From Alphaproteobacteria bacterium UBA3612 (lineage in GTDB: Bacteria; Pseudomonadota; Alphaproteobacteria; Sphingomonadales; Sphingomonadaceae), in NCBI GenBank assembly GCA_002375465.1, contig DFLT01000016.1, positions 468-55,397 on the forward strand: a DNA stretch of 54,930 nt, written 5' to 3'. The notes beneath the pieces were generated by a model. The model had not been told where the DNA came from, searched no databases, and worked only from the letters and a program-made list of their open reading frames with translations. The position numbers were made by a program, and so were the translations under genes. Of the stretch, positions 19,386 through 34,894 are shown in pieces. Position 1 is the first letter of the stretch; every line of letters starts with the position of its first letter.

Positions 19386-21671
19386 TCATTCCTCCCGCAG
19401 CTTGGGGGTGAGGAAGCCAATTCCCTGGGTTGCCATGGCATCCTGCTTCAAAGTGCTCTGCATCTTCTCATATTCGCGTTCCAGTTCAGGCGTCACCGAT
19501 GCACGGCTTTCCTTTAGCGCCAGATCGAAATGTGCGTTGGTGACGTTACTGATCGTCAGGTTCTCTCGCAACGCGGCCATGCCCGCCCGCCGGACCAGAT
19601 CGTTCAGATCGGCGCCGGTATAATGGTCCGTTGCCGCGGCAATCCGTGCAAGTTCGACATCGTCCGCCAGCGGCATCTTCGCTGTCTGGATTTCCAGAAT
19701 CTTCTGTCGGCCCGCCTTGTCGGGAACGGGGATATAGACCAACTCGTCAAACCGTCCCGGCCGCAGAAGGGCAGGATCCAATAAAGTGGGCCGGTTGGTC
19801 GCACCGATGACGATGACGGAATTCAGTTCTTCCAGCCCGTCCATTTCGGCCAGAATCGTGTTGACGACGCGTTCGGTCACCTGCGGTTCGCCCATACTGC
19901 CGCCGCGCGATGGTGCAAGGCTGTCGATCTCGTCGATGAATATGATCGCCGGCGCAACCTGCCGCGCCCGCGCGAACAGGCGGCTGACCTGCTGTTCCGA
20001 TTCGCCGTACCATTTCGACAGAAGGTCGGACGATTTGGTGGAGATGAAGTTCGCCTCCGCCTCCCGCGCAACTGCCTTGGCAAGCATGGTCTTGCCGGTG
20101 CCCGGCGGACCATAGAACAAAAAGCCGGAGGCCGGTTCAATCCCGAGACGGCGAAACGCATCCGGATGTTTCAGCGGCAATTCGATGCCCTCTCGCAGCT
20201 TCGCCCGAACCTCGTCCAAACCGCCGACATCGTCCCAGGCGACGTCGGGCGCCTGGATCATGATTTCACGCAGTGCAGAGGGCTGCACCCGCTTAAGCGC
20301 ACTCATGAAATCCGCCCGCCGGACGTCCAGCCTGTCGAGCACTTCGGCAGGGATGGTATTCTCGTCCAGATCGATCTCGGGCAGCGTCCGCCGCAATGCC
20401 TCTATCGCCGCTTCCCGCGACAGCGCCGCGATGTCGGCGCCCACGAAGCCATAGGCGGTGCGGGCCAGCTCATCCAGATCGACATCTTCGTTCAGCGGCA
20501 TACCGCGCGTGTGGATGCCCAGTATTTCCCGGCGCCCCTTTTGATCGGGCACACCGATGACGATTTCCCGGTCGAAGCGGCCCGGCCGGCGCAGCGCTTC
20601 GTCGATGGAGTCGGGCCGGTTCGTCGCTGCGATAACGACCGTATTCTGCCGCGCGGTGATACCATCCATCAGCGTCAGCAGCGTGGCCACCAGCCGCCGC
20701 TCCATTTCGCCGCGTGCTTCATCCCGTTTCGGCGCAATGGAATCGATTTCATCGATAAAGATGATCGACGGCGCATTATTTTCCGCTTCCGCGAAGATCT
20801 CACGCAGCCGCTTTTCGGACTCGCCATATTGGCTGCCAATGATTTCCGGTCCGGCGATCTGCAGGAAATTCGCCTCGGATTCATTGGCGACCGCCTTGGC
20901 CAGCCGCGTCTTGCCGGTGCCGGGCGGGCCATGCAGCAGCACGCCCTTGGGCGGATCGACGCCCAGCCGCTGAAACAATTCGGGGTGGCGCAGCGGCAGT
21001 TCGACCATTTCCCGCACCTGGTCGATCGTCGACCCCAGCCCGCCAATATCGTCATAGGTGACATCGATGCGGCGGCTTTCCTTCGGCCGCTCATATTCCG
21101 TTCTCAATTCAACCTCGGTCGAATCGTCGATCACGACGATGCCGGCAGGAGAGGCGGACACCACGACGAGACGAATTTCCTGCAGTCCGTAGGACCGGCG
21201 GACTATCTGCGCCTGCATTTGTGGCGGCAAGCGGGGATCGACCTGCGGATTCTGGCGGCCAACCGTCGCGACAACATCGCCCGGTGACAGGGGCCGACCG
21301 CTGAAGAAGCGCTTCAGCCCCTCCGTATTGCCCGACAGGCGCACTTCCTGCTGGGCCGGCGCGAACACGACTTTCGTGGCCGGTTTTACGTCGGCGCGAG
21401 ACAGGTGGACGAATTCGCCGGAGGTGACACCTGCATTGGCGCGGAGCAGACCATCCAGGCGGACAAGGTCCAGCCCCTCATCCTCCTCATAAGGACCGAT
21501 GGCGATGGCCGTGGTGGTGCGATTGCCGGCAATTTCGATGGGCCCGCCCTCGCTAATTCCCAATTGGGCAAAGGCGGTGCGTGGCAGGCGGGCAATTCCC
21601 TTGCCGGCATCCTCGCTGCGCGCATTCGCCACCTGGAATTTGATGCTGGGTTGATCGTCGTCCCGAGGCAT
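19386..21671 (-). CDS. Cdc48/VCP-like double AAA+ ATPase
   Basis: A 761-residue homologue of archaeal/eukaryotic Cdc48 (p97), a hexameric unfoldase. Order: Cdc48 N-domain (about 8-95, with GKGIARLPRTAFAQLGISEG), second N-subdomain (about 110-190), D1 AAA+ (Walker A GPPGTGKT 248-255, Walker B IIFIDEID 303-310, arginines in RRPGRFD near 361-367), D2 AAA+ (Walker A 521-528, Walker B 576-582, LLRPGRFD). All ATPase residues are intact in both rings. The C terminus (TPKLREE) lacks a proteasome-docking HbYX motif. The ATG at 21671 is chosen over an upstream TTG because GGAAGG lies 6 nt before it. It sits between ssrA and sspB. Confidence 0.93.
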   Translation of the reverse strand: MPRDDDQPSIKFQVANARSEDAGKGIARLPRTAFAQLGISEGGPIEIAGNRTTTAIAIGPYEEDEGLDLVRLDGLLRANAGVTSGEFVHLSRADVKPATKVVFAPAQQEVRLSGNTEGLKRFFSGRPLSPGDVVATVGRQNPQVDPRLPPQMQAQIVRRSYGLQEIRLVVVSASPAGIVVIDDSTEVELRTEYERPKESRRIDVTYDDIGGLGSTIDQVREMVELPLRHPELFQRLGVDPPKGVLLHGPPGTGKTRLAKAVANESEANFLQIAGPEIIGSQYGESEKRLREIFAEAENNAPSIIFIDEIDSIAPKRDEARGEMERRLVATLLTLMDGITARQNTVVIAATNRPDSIDEALRRPGRFDREIVIGVPDQKGRREILGIHTRGMPLNEDVDLDELARTAYGFVGADIAALSREAAIEALRRTLPEIDLDENTIPAEVLDRLDVRRADFMSALKRVQPSALREIMIQAPDVAWDDVGGLDEVRAKLREGIELPLKHPDAFRRLGIEPASGFLFYGPPGTGKTMLAKAVAREAEANFISTKSSDLLSKWYGESEQQVSRLFARARQVAPAIIFIDEIDSLAPSRGGSMGEPQVTERVVNTILAEMDGLEELNSVIVIGATNRPTLLDPALLRPGRFDELVYIPVPDKAGRQKILEIQTAKMPLADDVELARIAAATDHYTGADLNDLVRRAGMAALRENLTISNVTNAHFDLALKESRASVTPELEREYEKMQSTLKQDAMATQGIGFLTPKLREE

Positions 21672-21778
21672 GTCGATCCTTCCTGTCGGTTTCTCCGACA
21701 ACGGGAGCGATGCGCGCCTGTTCCCTGAACCGGCGCAAACATGGCGGGCAGACTGCCGAAGTTTGCTTTTCGTGGAAT

Positions 21779-21843
21779 GGAGGGCTTCTGTTGCCCGGTG
21801 CCCTCCGGACCGCTGGACTGGCGCTTCTGTTACCCGGTGCGCC
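21779..21843 (-). repeat. Two tandem hairpins with the same loop
   Basis: Two neighbouring stem-loops, GGAGGGC/GCCCTCC (21779-21806) and GGCGC/GCGCC (21820-21843), carry loops of 14 nt that differ at one position (minus strand ACCGGGCAACAGAA and ACCGGGTAACAGAA). Stems differ but loops are kept, as in RNA with selected structure. They lie at the 3' end of the tmRNA coding piece and about 110 nt before the Cdc48-like gene. They may be tmRNA pseudoknots. Confidence 0.6.
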
Positions 21844-21890
21844 CCGAACCGTGCTTAAGTCGTTCTAACCTAATCCTAGAAGGATTTGGG

Positions 21891-21926
21891 TTAGGCGGCC
21901 ATCGCAAATGCTTCGTTATCGTTAGC
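21891..21926 (-). other. tmRNA tag-peptide reading frame
   Basis: GCT AAC GAT AAC GAA GCA TTT GCG ATG GCC GCC TAA, read on the minus strand, encodes ANDNEAFAMAA and a stop. It is the tag added to stalled chains, after the alanine from the charged tmRNA. The start ANDNE and end AA match known alphaproteobacterial tags. The stop lies at the foot of a hairpin (CTAACC-AATCCT with AGGATT-GGTTAG, 21864-21894), as tmRNA stop codons usually do. Confidence 0.93.
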
Positions 21927-22139
21927 ATTTATTGAGATTGAACGGTTTAACGGCTCATTCAGGCCGGGCAAAATCACCGTCTTTCAGTACATGTCGATCC
22001 TGTTTCAGCCCCATCAGAGACAGCGTTTCCAAAAGGTCGCGCGGTCTGTGGTGGAGCTGCCGGGTACCGCCCCCGGGTCCATTATACTTATTACACGGCA
22101 ACATTTATCACCATATTCCGCCGCTAAGCGGACAGGAGG

Positions 22140-22168
22140 GATATAGCGCAGGCCGGGCTAATTTTCAA
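22140..22168 (-). promoter_or_regulatory. Sigma-70-type promoter of ssrA
   Basis: On the minus strand TTGAAA (22168-22163), a 17-nt spacer and TATATC (22145-22140) match the -35/-10 pattern in 5 and 4 of 6 positions. The -35 box overlaps the last codons of the sulfotransferase gene. The start of transcription would be near 22133, just before the tmRNA acceptor piece. Confidence 0.6.
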
Positions 22169-22961
22169 TATGGACCGCATAATCATGCCGGTCGCAGAAG
22201 CGTCGAAAGATCGGCGCGATCTCCGCATCCGCCATTAAGGGTGCGGCAGGATCCTCGCTCAGGCGGCGCCATTTACCGACAGAGGCTGGATCCAGATCGC
22301 GGATTTCGCCGACCGCCTCCAGCAGATATTCGTCGAATTCCTTCGGCGCGCTGGCGACATTGGCGGCCATCGCGCCCAGTCCCGCACTTCCGGGCTTCAC
22401 CGTCAGGCCGAATTGATCGTGCAGGCGCTGCGCCACCATGTCGGGTGCGCCAGCCAGATCCTCGTACCGCAGCAGTAACAGCGCTGGATCGCCAGCCAGG
22501 GCATCCTGCAGATATTCGCCCCCCTCTATGCTGCGCCGCCAATGGCCGGGACTGACATAATCGGGCAGACCGCCACGACCGGAATGGCTGGACAGCATCA
22601 CGTCACGCGGATCGCGCACCATCAGGATGATGCCCAGCCCTTCGCTGCGGGTAAGCGCGATCAGCCGGTCAAGTTGCTGCCGTTCAAACCAGCCATGGTT
22701 CCGCTTGGTGGCGTAGAACTTCGCCTCATCGCCGCGGGACAGGCCGGCCCGGCGAAAGGCGTCCAGCGCCTCCAGACGGTCGCGCAGCAGGGGATGATCC
22801 AGAGACGTTTCCTCATAATGGAAATGCAGGCCGCGAAAGGCGGTCATCGCCATGTGCATCATCGTCGTACCGCTGCGCGAACAGCCAACAATGTGCAGCC
22901 GGCGGACATTGTGGCGCGCAAACAGATGCCGCCCCCATGCCGCCTTGGCCCGTGCGATCAT
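22158..22961 (-). CDS. Sulfotransferase family protein
   Basis: A 267-residue PAPS-dependent sulfotransferase-like protein. The 5'-phosphosulfate loop is VGCSRSGTTMM (about 25-35), and the 3'-phosphate site is MVRDPRDVMLSSH in the middle, in the order usual for the family. Such enzymes move sulfate from PAPS to sugars, lipids or proteins; the acceptor cannot be told. Its ATG overlaps the stop of the GT4 glycosyltransferase gene by 4 nt (ATGA), so the two are translated together, which suggests that the acceptor might be the sugar added by that enzyme. It is followed by ssrA. Confidence 0.85.
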   Translation of the reverse strand: MIARAKAAWGRHLFARHNVRRLHIVGCSRSGTTMMHMAMTAFRGLHFHYEETSLDHPLLRDRLEALDAFRRAGLSRGDEAKFYATKRNHGWFERQQLDRLIALTRSEGLGIILMVRDPRDVMLSSHSGRGGLPDYVSPGHWRRSIEGGEYLQDALAGDPALLLLRYEDLAGAPDMVAQRLHDQFGLTVKPGSAGLGAMAANVASAPKEFDEYLLEAVGEIRDLDPASVGKWRRLSEDPAAPLMADAEIAPIFRRFCDRHDYAVHIEN

Positions 22962-24109
22962 CGCGGCGCGGTCTTGCGCTCCGCCACCAGCAGGTAACGC
23001 TGCAGCAGCCCTTCGTTGATCGTGTCCCAGTCGAATCGCTTCGATCGTTCCCGCCCCGCCTGGCCGGCGCGGGCGCGCTCCTCTGGATCATTCAGGTAAA
23101 ATGCCAGGGCATCGGCGGACTGGCGGATCGAATCCGGTGTCGTCAGGCGACCGTTGACGCCGTCCTCGACCAGACTGAGGCTGCCCGTCGCGCGCGCGGC
23201 CACCACCGGCAGGCCGGATGCCATCGCCTCCAGCGTCACATTGCCAAAGGTCTCGGTGGACGACGGGTTGAACATGATGTCTGCGCTGGCAAAGGCGCGC
23301 GCCAGCGCCTCGCCCGCCAGAAACCCGGTGAAAACCCCCTGCGGTGCGCGTTCCTCGATCCACTTCCGGGCGGGGCCTTCGCCCACGAACAGGGCGCGAT
23401 ATGCGACCTTTCTCCGGTCGAGTTCCGCCAGCGTATCGGCAAATGTATCGAGTCCTTTTTCGAGGACCAGTCTGCCTACGAACAGGATGACCTTCTCATC
23501 ATCGCCAATGCCCAATTCGCGGCGCCAGGGCAGATCGCGTTTTTCCGGGCAGAATATGTCGCCGTCTATGCCACGGCTCCAGATCTTCACGTTACGGTTC
23601 ATGCGCTGATCGGTCAGAACCGCCGCCATGGATTCGGACGGGGCATAGATTTCCGCGCATCTGCGATACAGCCTGCGCAGGGCCGCCTCGATAAAGGTCT
23701 GCATCCACGCTGCACGGTAATAGCGGAAATAGGTTTCAAAGCGCGTGTGCACGCTGGCGACGAGCGGAACATAGTGTCGATGCGCCCAGGCGGCCGCGCG
23801 ATGTCCGATCAGATCCGGGCTGGCAATGTGGACGATGTGGGGATCAAAGGCGGCGATGTCGCTGCCATTGCCGATCAGGCCAAAGCCAAAGCGATATTCA
23901 TCGCGTCCGGGCAAGGCGATGGACGGAATCGACACCACCTCGCCCGTCGCGGGGAAAGGTGGATTGTCGACGGTCGGCGAATAGATGCGTACCTTCACCC
24001 CGCGCGACAGCAAGTGACGCACCAGGCGGTTCAACGCCTGGTTCGCCCCGTCCTTCACATAATTGTAATTGCCCGAAAACAGGGCGACGCGCAGATCTTC
24101 CGGTTGCAT
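22958..24109 (-). CDS. GT4-family glycosyltransferase
   Basis: A 383-residue GT-B retaining glycosyltransferase of family 4. The N-terminal half has FSGNYNYVKDGANQALNRL (acceptor side); the C-terminal half has VILFVGRLVLEKGLDTF and the nucleotide-sugar motif NPSSTETFGNVTLEAMASGLPVV with its two glutamates. It resembles GDP-mannose-dependent alpha-mannosyltransferases of the MgtA/PimB type, so a glycolipid or polysaccharide product is likely; donor and acceptor are inferred. The ATG at 24109 (MQPEDLRVALFSG) is preferred to the upstream in-frame start at 24157. It is coupled to the sulfotransferase gene downstream. Confidence 0.87.
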   Translation of the reverse strand: MQPEDLRVALFSGNYNYVKDGANQALNRLVRHLLSRGVKVRIYSPTVDNPPFPATGEVVSIPSIALPGRDEYRFGFGLIGNGSDIAAFDPHIVHIASPDLIGHRAAAWAHRHYVPLVASVHTRFETYFRYYRAAWMQTFIEAALRRLYRRCAEIYAPSESMAAVLTDQRMNRNVKIWSRGIDGDIFCPEKRDLPWRRELGIGDDEKVILFVGRLVLEKGLDTFADTLAELDRRKVAYRALFVGEGPARKWIEERAPQGVFTGFLAGEALARAFASADIMFNPSSTETFGNVTLEAMASGLPVVAARATGSLSLVEDGVNGRLTTPDSIRQSADALAFYLNDPEERARAGQAGRERSKRFDWDTINEGLLQRYLLVAERKTAPR

Positions 24110-24198
24110 CCGGCGACGCTTACCGCCGCATGAGCGAAAATGCCAAGCGCAACGCACCGCCCCATTGCGCGTTTTTCCGCTTTAAGGAGAGGCGCACC

Positions 24199-24435
24199 AT
24201 GTCGAACGCGAACAGTTTTCAGAAAAACCAATATGTAAAATGGTCCTGGGGCAATGGCACCGCAAAGGGCCAGATCGAGGAACGTTTCGAGCGAGAGGTG
24301 ACTCGCACGCTGAAGGGATCGGAAATCACCAGAAAGGGCGATGCCGAAAATCCCGCCTATCTGATCACGCAGGATGACGGCGACCAGGTCCTGAAGCTGG
24401 GTTCTGAGCTTCAGACCGACCCGCAGGACGGCTGA
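24199..24435 (+). CDS. DUF2945 (hypervirulence-associated TUDOR-like) small protein
   Basis: A 78-residue protein starting MSNANSFQKNQYVKWSWGNG, followed by GQIEERFEREVTRTLKGSEI and AYLITQDDGDQVLKLGSEL. This is the DUF2945/HVA1 pattern: a small beta barrel, function unknown, widespread in bacteria and fungi. The ATG is preceded by AAGGAGAG at a spacing of about 8. It stands alone on the plus strand, divergent from the glycosyltransferase gene and convergent with rpoC, and ends before a shared terminator. Confidence 0.85.
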   Translation: MSNANSFQKNQYVKWSWGNGTAKGQIEERFEREVTRTLKGSEITRKGDAENPAYLITQDDGDQVLKLGSELQTDPQDG

Positions 24436-24472
24436 CCGCGCGGGCGATCGACCGCCGCCCCGGCCCCAAAAG

Positions 24473-24512
24473 AAAAGGGCCGCCCGGACAATTGTCCGGA
24501 CAGCCCCTTTTT
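24473..24512. terminator. Bidirectional intrinsic terminator between the DUF2945 gene and rpoC
   Basis: The perfect palindrome CGGACAATTGTCCG (24485-24498) forms the core of a hairpin flanked by AAAAGGG on the left and CCCCTTTTT on the right, giving a T tract in both directions. It lies 38 nt after the DUF2945 stop and 18 nt after the rpoC stop, fitting two convergent transcripts. Confidence 0.85.
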
Positions 24513-24529
24513 CGGCGTAGAAGAGCGCT

Positions 24530-28750
<4,221 letters not shown>

Positions 28751-28761
28751 ATATCGTTCCT

Positions 28762-29229
28762 CTACTTCGTCGACCACTCGACCGGAACTCCAAGACTTTC
28801 CTGGCACTTCCGGGCTTCAGTCAAACTTTTAAAACCCAAAATTCCCGCATCTACTTGTTGGGAAGTCTGCGATCTTTCGGCCCAATCCACACTCCGGGCT
28901 TCAGCCCTCGCCTTTGATAACTGCTCATAGTCAGCTAAAATCTCCGCCGTATTCTTGCCCAAGTTTCCCCCGGCAATACCGCTTTCGATAAGAACTGCCT
29001 GCGCACCGCGCTTAAACCCTTCGAAGTTCACTCTCGTGTCGCTTGCGCTTTCTTGCTCACTTGCGAGCCCATCGACGGCCCGCAACATGATAGCGGCATT
29101 CTCAAAGGCCACATTACACGACAAAACGTTCTCATAGTGGTTCGACGTGCTTCGCGAGCCGTGTTCCTCGGCCAAGACCGAGGAGCACGAAAACATCGAC
29201 AATGCTACTAAGACGAACCGAGAAACCAT
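28762..29229 (-). CDS. Small secreted protein of unknown function inserted between rpoB and rpoC
   Basis: I do not recognise this family. The 155-residue product has a clear signal peptide (residues 1-20, MVSRFVLVAL..., cleavage after VLA) and a mostly helical, polar mature part with just two cysteines, C38 and C142, which could form a disulfide. It begins 3 nt after the rpoB stop, and its own stop lies directly before the rpoC ribosome site, so it is embedded in the operon and should be transcribed with it. Base composition is visibly lower in GC than the flanking genes, suggesting recent acquisition. A periplasmic protein under RNA polymerase control is unexpected. Confidence 0.75.
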   Translation of the reverse strand: MVSRFVLVALSMFSCSSVLAEEHGSRSTSNHYENVLSCNVAFENAAIMLRAVDGLASEQESASDTRVNFEGFKRGAQAVLIESGIAGGNLGKNTAEILADYEQLSKARAEARSVDWAERSQTSQQVDAGILGFKSLTEARKCQESLGVPVEWSTK

Positions 29230-29232
29230 CCG

Positions 29233-33603
<4,371 letters not shown>

Positions 33604-33786
33604 AAATATCCTCGAAGATCGTGGTCACTGGGTTCCGGGCACGAAAAACGACGCGAAAGAGACCGGCCCCACCCCGAAAGCCTGTCCGGGGAAGCTCAGT
33701 CTGCATATCACGTCGCGAACCATCCGTTCCATCCGTGCAGCCCGCTGCGCGACGGCAGGCCATGTCTCGGAATCGGTGGTGAAGGC

Positions 33787-33815
33787 GATATAGGAACTTT
33801 GCCGCACAATGTCAA
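33787..33815 (-). promoter_or_regulatory. Sigma-70-type promoter of rpoB
   Basis: Minus strand: a perfect -35 box TTGACA (33815-33810), 17-nt spacer, -10 box TATATC (33792-33787). Transcription would start near 33780, leaving a leader of about 175 nt before rpoB. The -35 box lies in the loop of a 13-bp inverted repeat whose second arm fills most of the spacer. Confidence 0.7.
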
Positions 33816-33830
33816 AATTGTGCGGCAAAG
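33797..33830. repeat. 13-bp perfect inverted repeat over the rpoB promoter
   Basis: CTTTGCCGCACAA and TTGTGCGGCAAAG are exact reverse complements separated by 8 nt (TGTCAAAA on the plus strand). The repeat starts 22 nt after the PfkB gene stop, so it may terminate that transcript, or it may be an operator because it covers the -35 box and spacer of the rpoB promoter; it may do both. Confidence 0.7.
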
Positions 33831-33851
33831 ACCGCCTTGTGTTCGTCGGCG

Positions 33852-34844
33852 CTAGCTTGCGGCCAGCGTCTGGGCGGCCAGGGTCTTCAGATCCGCTTCG
33901 GGCCGCGCACCATAGTGAGAGATGATCTCTGCCGCCGCGACCGCACCCAGACGCGCGCAATCGCCCAGACCCAATTGCCGTTGCAGACCCGCGAGGAAAC
34001 CCGCCGCGAACAGATCGCCCGCCCCCGTCGTATCGACTATCTTGCCGGGGTCTGCGGCGGGAATTTCGATCGTGTCCTCACCGGACAGGACGACCGCACC
34101 CTTCGCGCTGCGGGTAACGACAGCAATGTCGATGCGCCCGCGCTGCTGGGCGATGGCGGCCTGGAAATCGTTCGTCTGATAGAGGCCTTTCAGTTCCTCC
34201 TCATTGGCGAACAGGATGTCGACACCGCCTGCGGCCAGTTGCTGGAAATCCTGCCGATGGCGATCGACACAGAACAGGTCGGATAGCGTAAAGGCGACCC
34301 GGCCGCCGCCATCCCGCGCCACGTCCCGTGCCCGCATCATCGCGGCGCGGGCGCTGTCCGAATCCCACAAATATCCTTCCAGATAGGTGATGGGCGCTGC
34401 CCCGACGGCGTCATAGTCGACATCCGCTTCGCTCAGATCGACGCTGGTCCCCAGAAAGGTGCTCATCGTGCGTTCGGCATCGGGCGTGACAGAGATCAGG
34501 CAGCGGGCGGTCGGCACGCCATCCGTCGACGCGGGCGTCTCATAGCTGACACCAACGGCGCGAATATCATGGCGAAAGATGCGGCCCAGCTGGTCGTCCG
34601 CAACACGTCCGACAAAGCTGACGGAACCGCCCAGCGCCGCGATGCCCGCCGCCGTATTGGCCCCCGACCCGCCGGAAATTTCCGTTGCCGCCCCCATTTT
34701 CGCATAGAGCGATTCCGCCTCTTCGGCGTCGATCAGGCGCATCGCGCCCTTGGGAAGGCCGTTGTCGGACAGAAACACATCCTCGGCGGGGGCGATAACA
34801 TCGACAATGGCATTTCCGATGCAGACGAGGGGGGCGTTAGGCAT
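33852..34844 (-). CDS. PfkB-family carbohydrate kinase, adenosine kinase-like
   Basis: A 330-residue ribokinase-fold kinase. The N terminus (VCIGNAIVDVIAPAEDVFL) and ISGGSGANTAAGIAALGG form the sugar site; DTTGAGDLFAAGFLAG near the C terminus is the PfkB signature with its catalytic aspartate. The overall pattern is that annotated as adenosine kinase in alphaproteobacteria, which would salvage adenosine to AMP; other nucleosides or sugars cannot be excluded. The ATG has a GGAGAT site upstream. It lies between queG and rpoB, all on the minus strand, and ends just before the inverted repeat at the rpoB promoter. Confidence 0.85.
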   Translation of the reverse strand: MPNAPLVCIGNAIVDVIAPAEDVFLSDNGLPKGAMRLIDAEEAESLYAKMGAATEISGGSGANTAAGIAALGGSVSFVGRVADDQLGRIFRHDIRAVGVSYETPASTDGVPTARCLISVTPDAERTMSTFLGTSVDLSEADVDYDAVGAAPITYLEGYLWDSDSARAAMMRARDVARDGGGRVAFTLSDLFCVDRHRQDFQQLAAGGVDILFANEEELKGLYQTNDFQAAIAQQRGRIDIAVVTRSAKGAVVLSGEDTIEIPAADPGKIVDTTGAGDLFAAGFLAGLQRQLGLGDCARLGAVAAAEIISHYGARPEADLKTLAAQTLAAS

Positions 34845-34894
34845 AGGGCATATCTCCGGTTTCTATAAAATGGCGTCTTTTCATAAGGGGATGC

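Larger units (their letters stand above)
21775..22133 (-). ncRNA. ssrA: Transfer-messenger RNA, circularly permuted two-piece form
   Basis: tmRNA rescues stalled ribosomes and adds a degradation tag. The minus strand first carries the acceptor piece: a T-arm-like hairpin (CCGGG, 7-nt loop, CCCGG; 22076-22060) and CAGCTCC ending in an encoded CCA (22051-22049). A 36-nt spacer follows, then the coding piece starts GGGGCTGAAACAGGATCGAC at 22012, the classic tmRNA 5' sequence; GGGGCTG pairs with CAGCTCC as acceptor stem. The tag frame ANDNEAFAMAA-stop lies at 21926-21891. TGTACT in the coding piece can pair with AGTATA before the T-arm (helix P2). The 5' end is set from the promoter; the 3' end is approximate. 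Confidence 0.93.

Noticed and set aside
33797..33830. The inverted repeat as a plain intrinsic terminator only
   Set aside because: There is no T tract after it on the minus strand, and it overlaps a good promoter, so a simple terminator reading is not enough.
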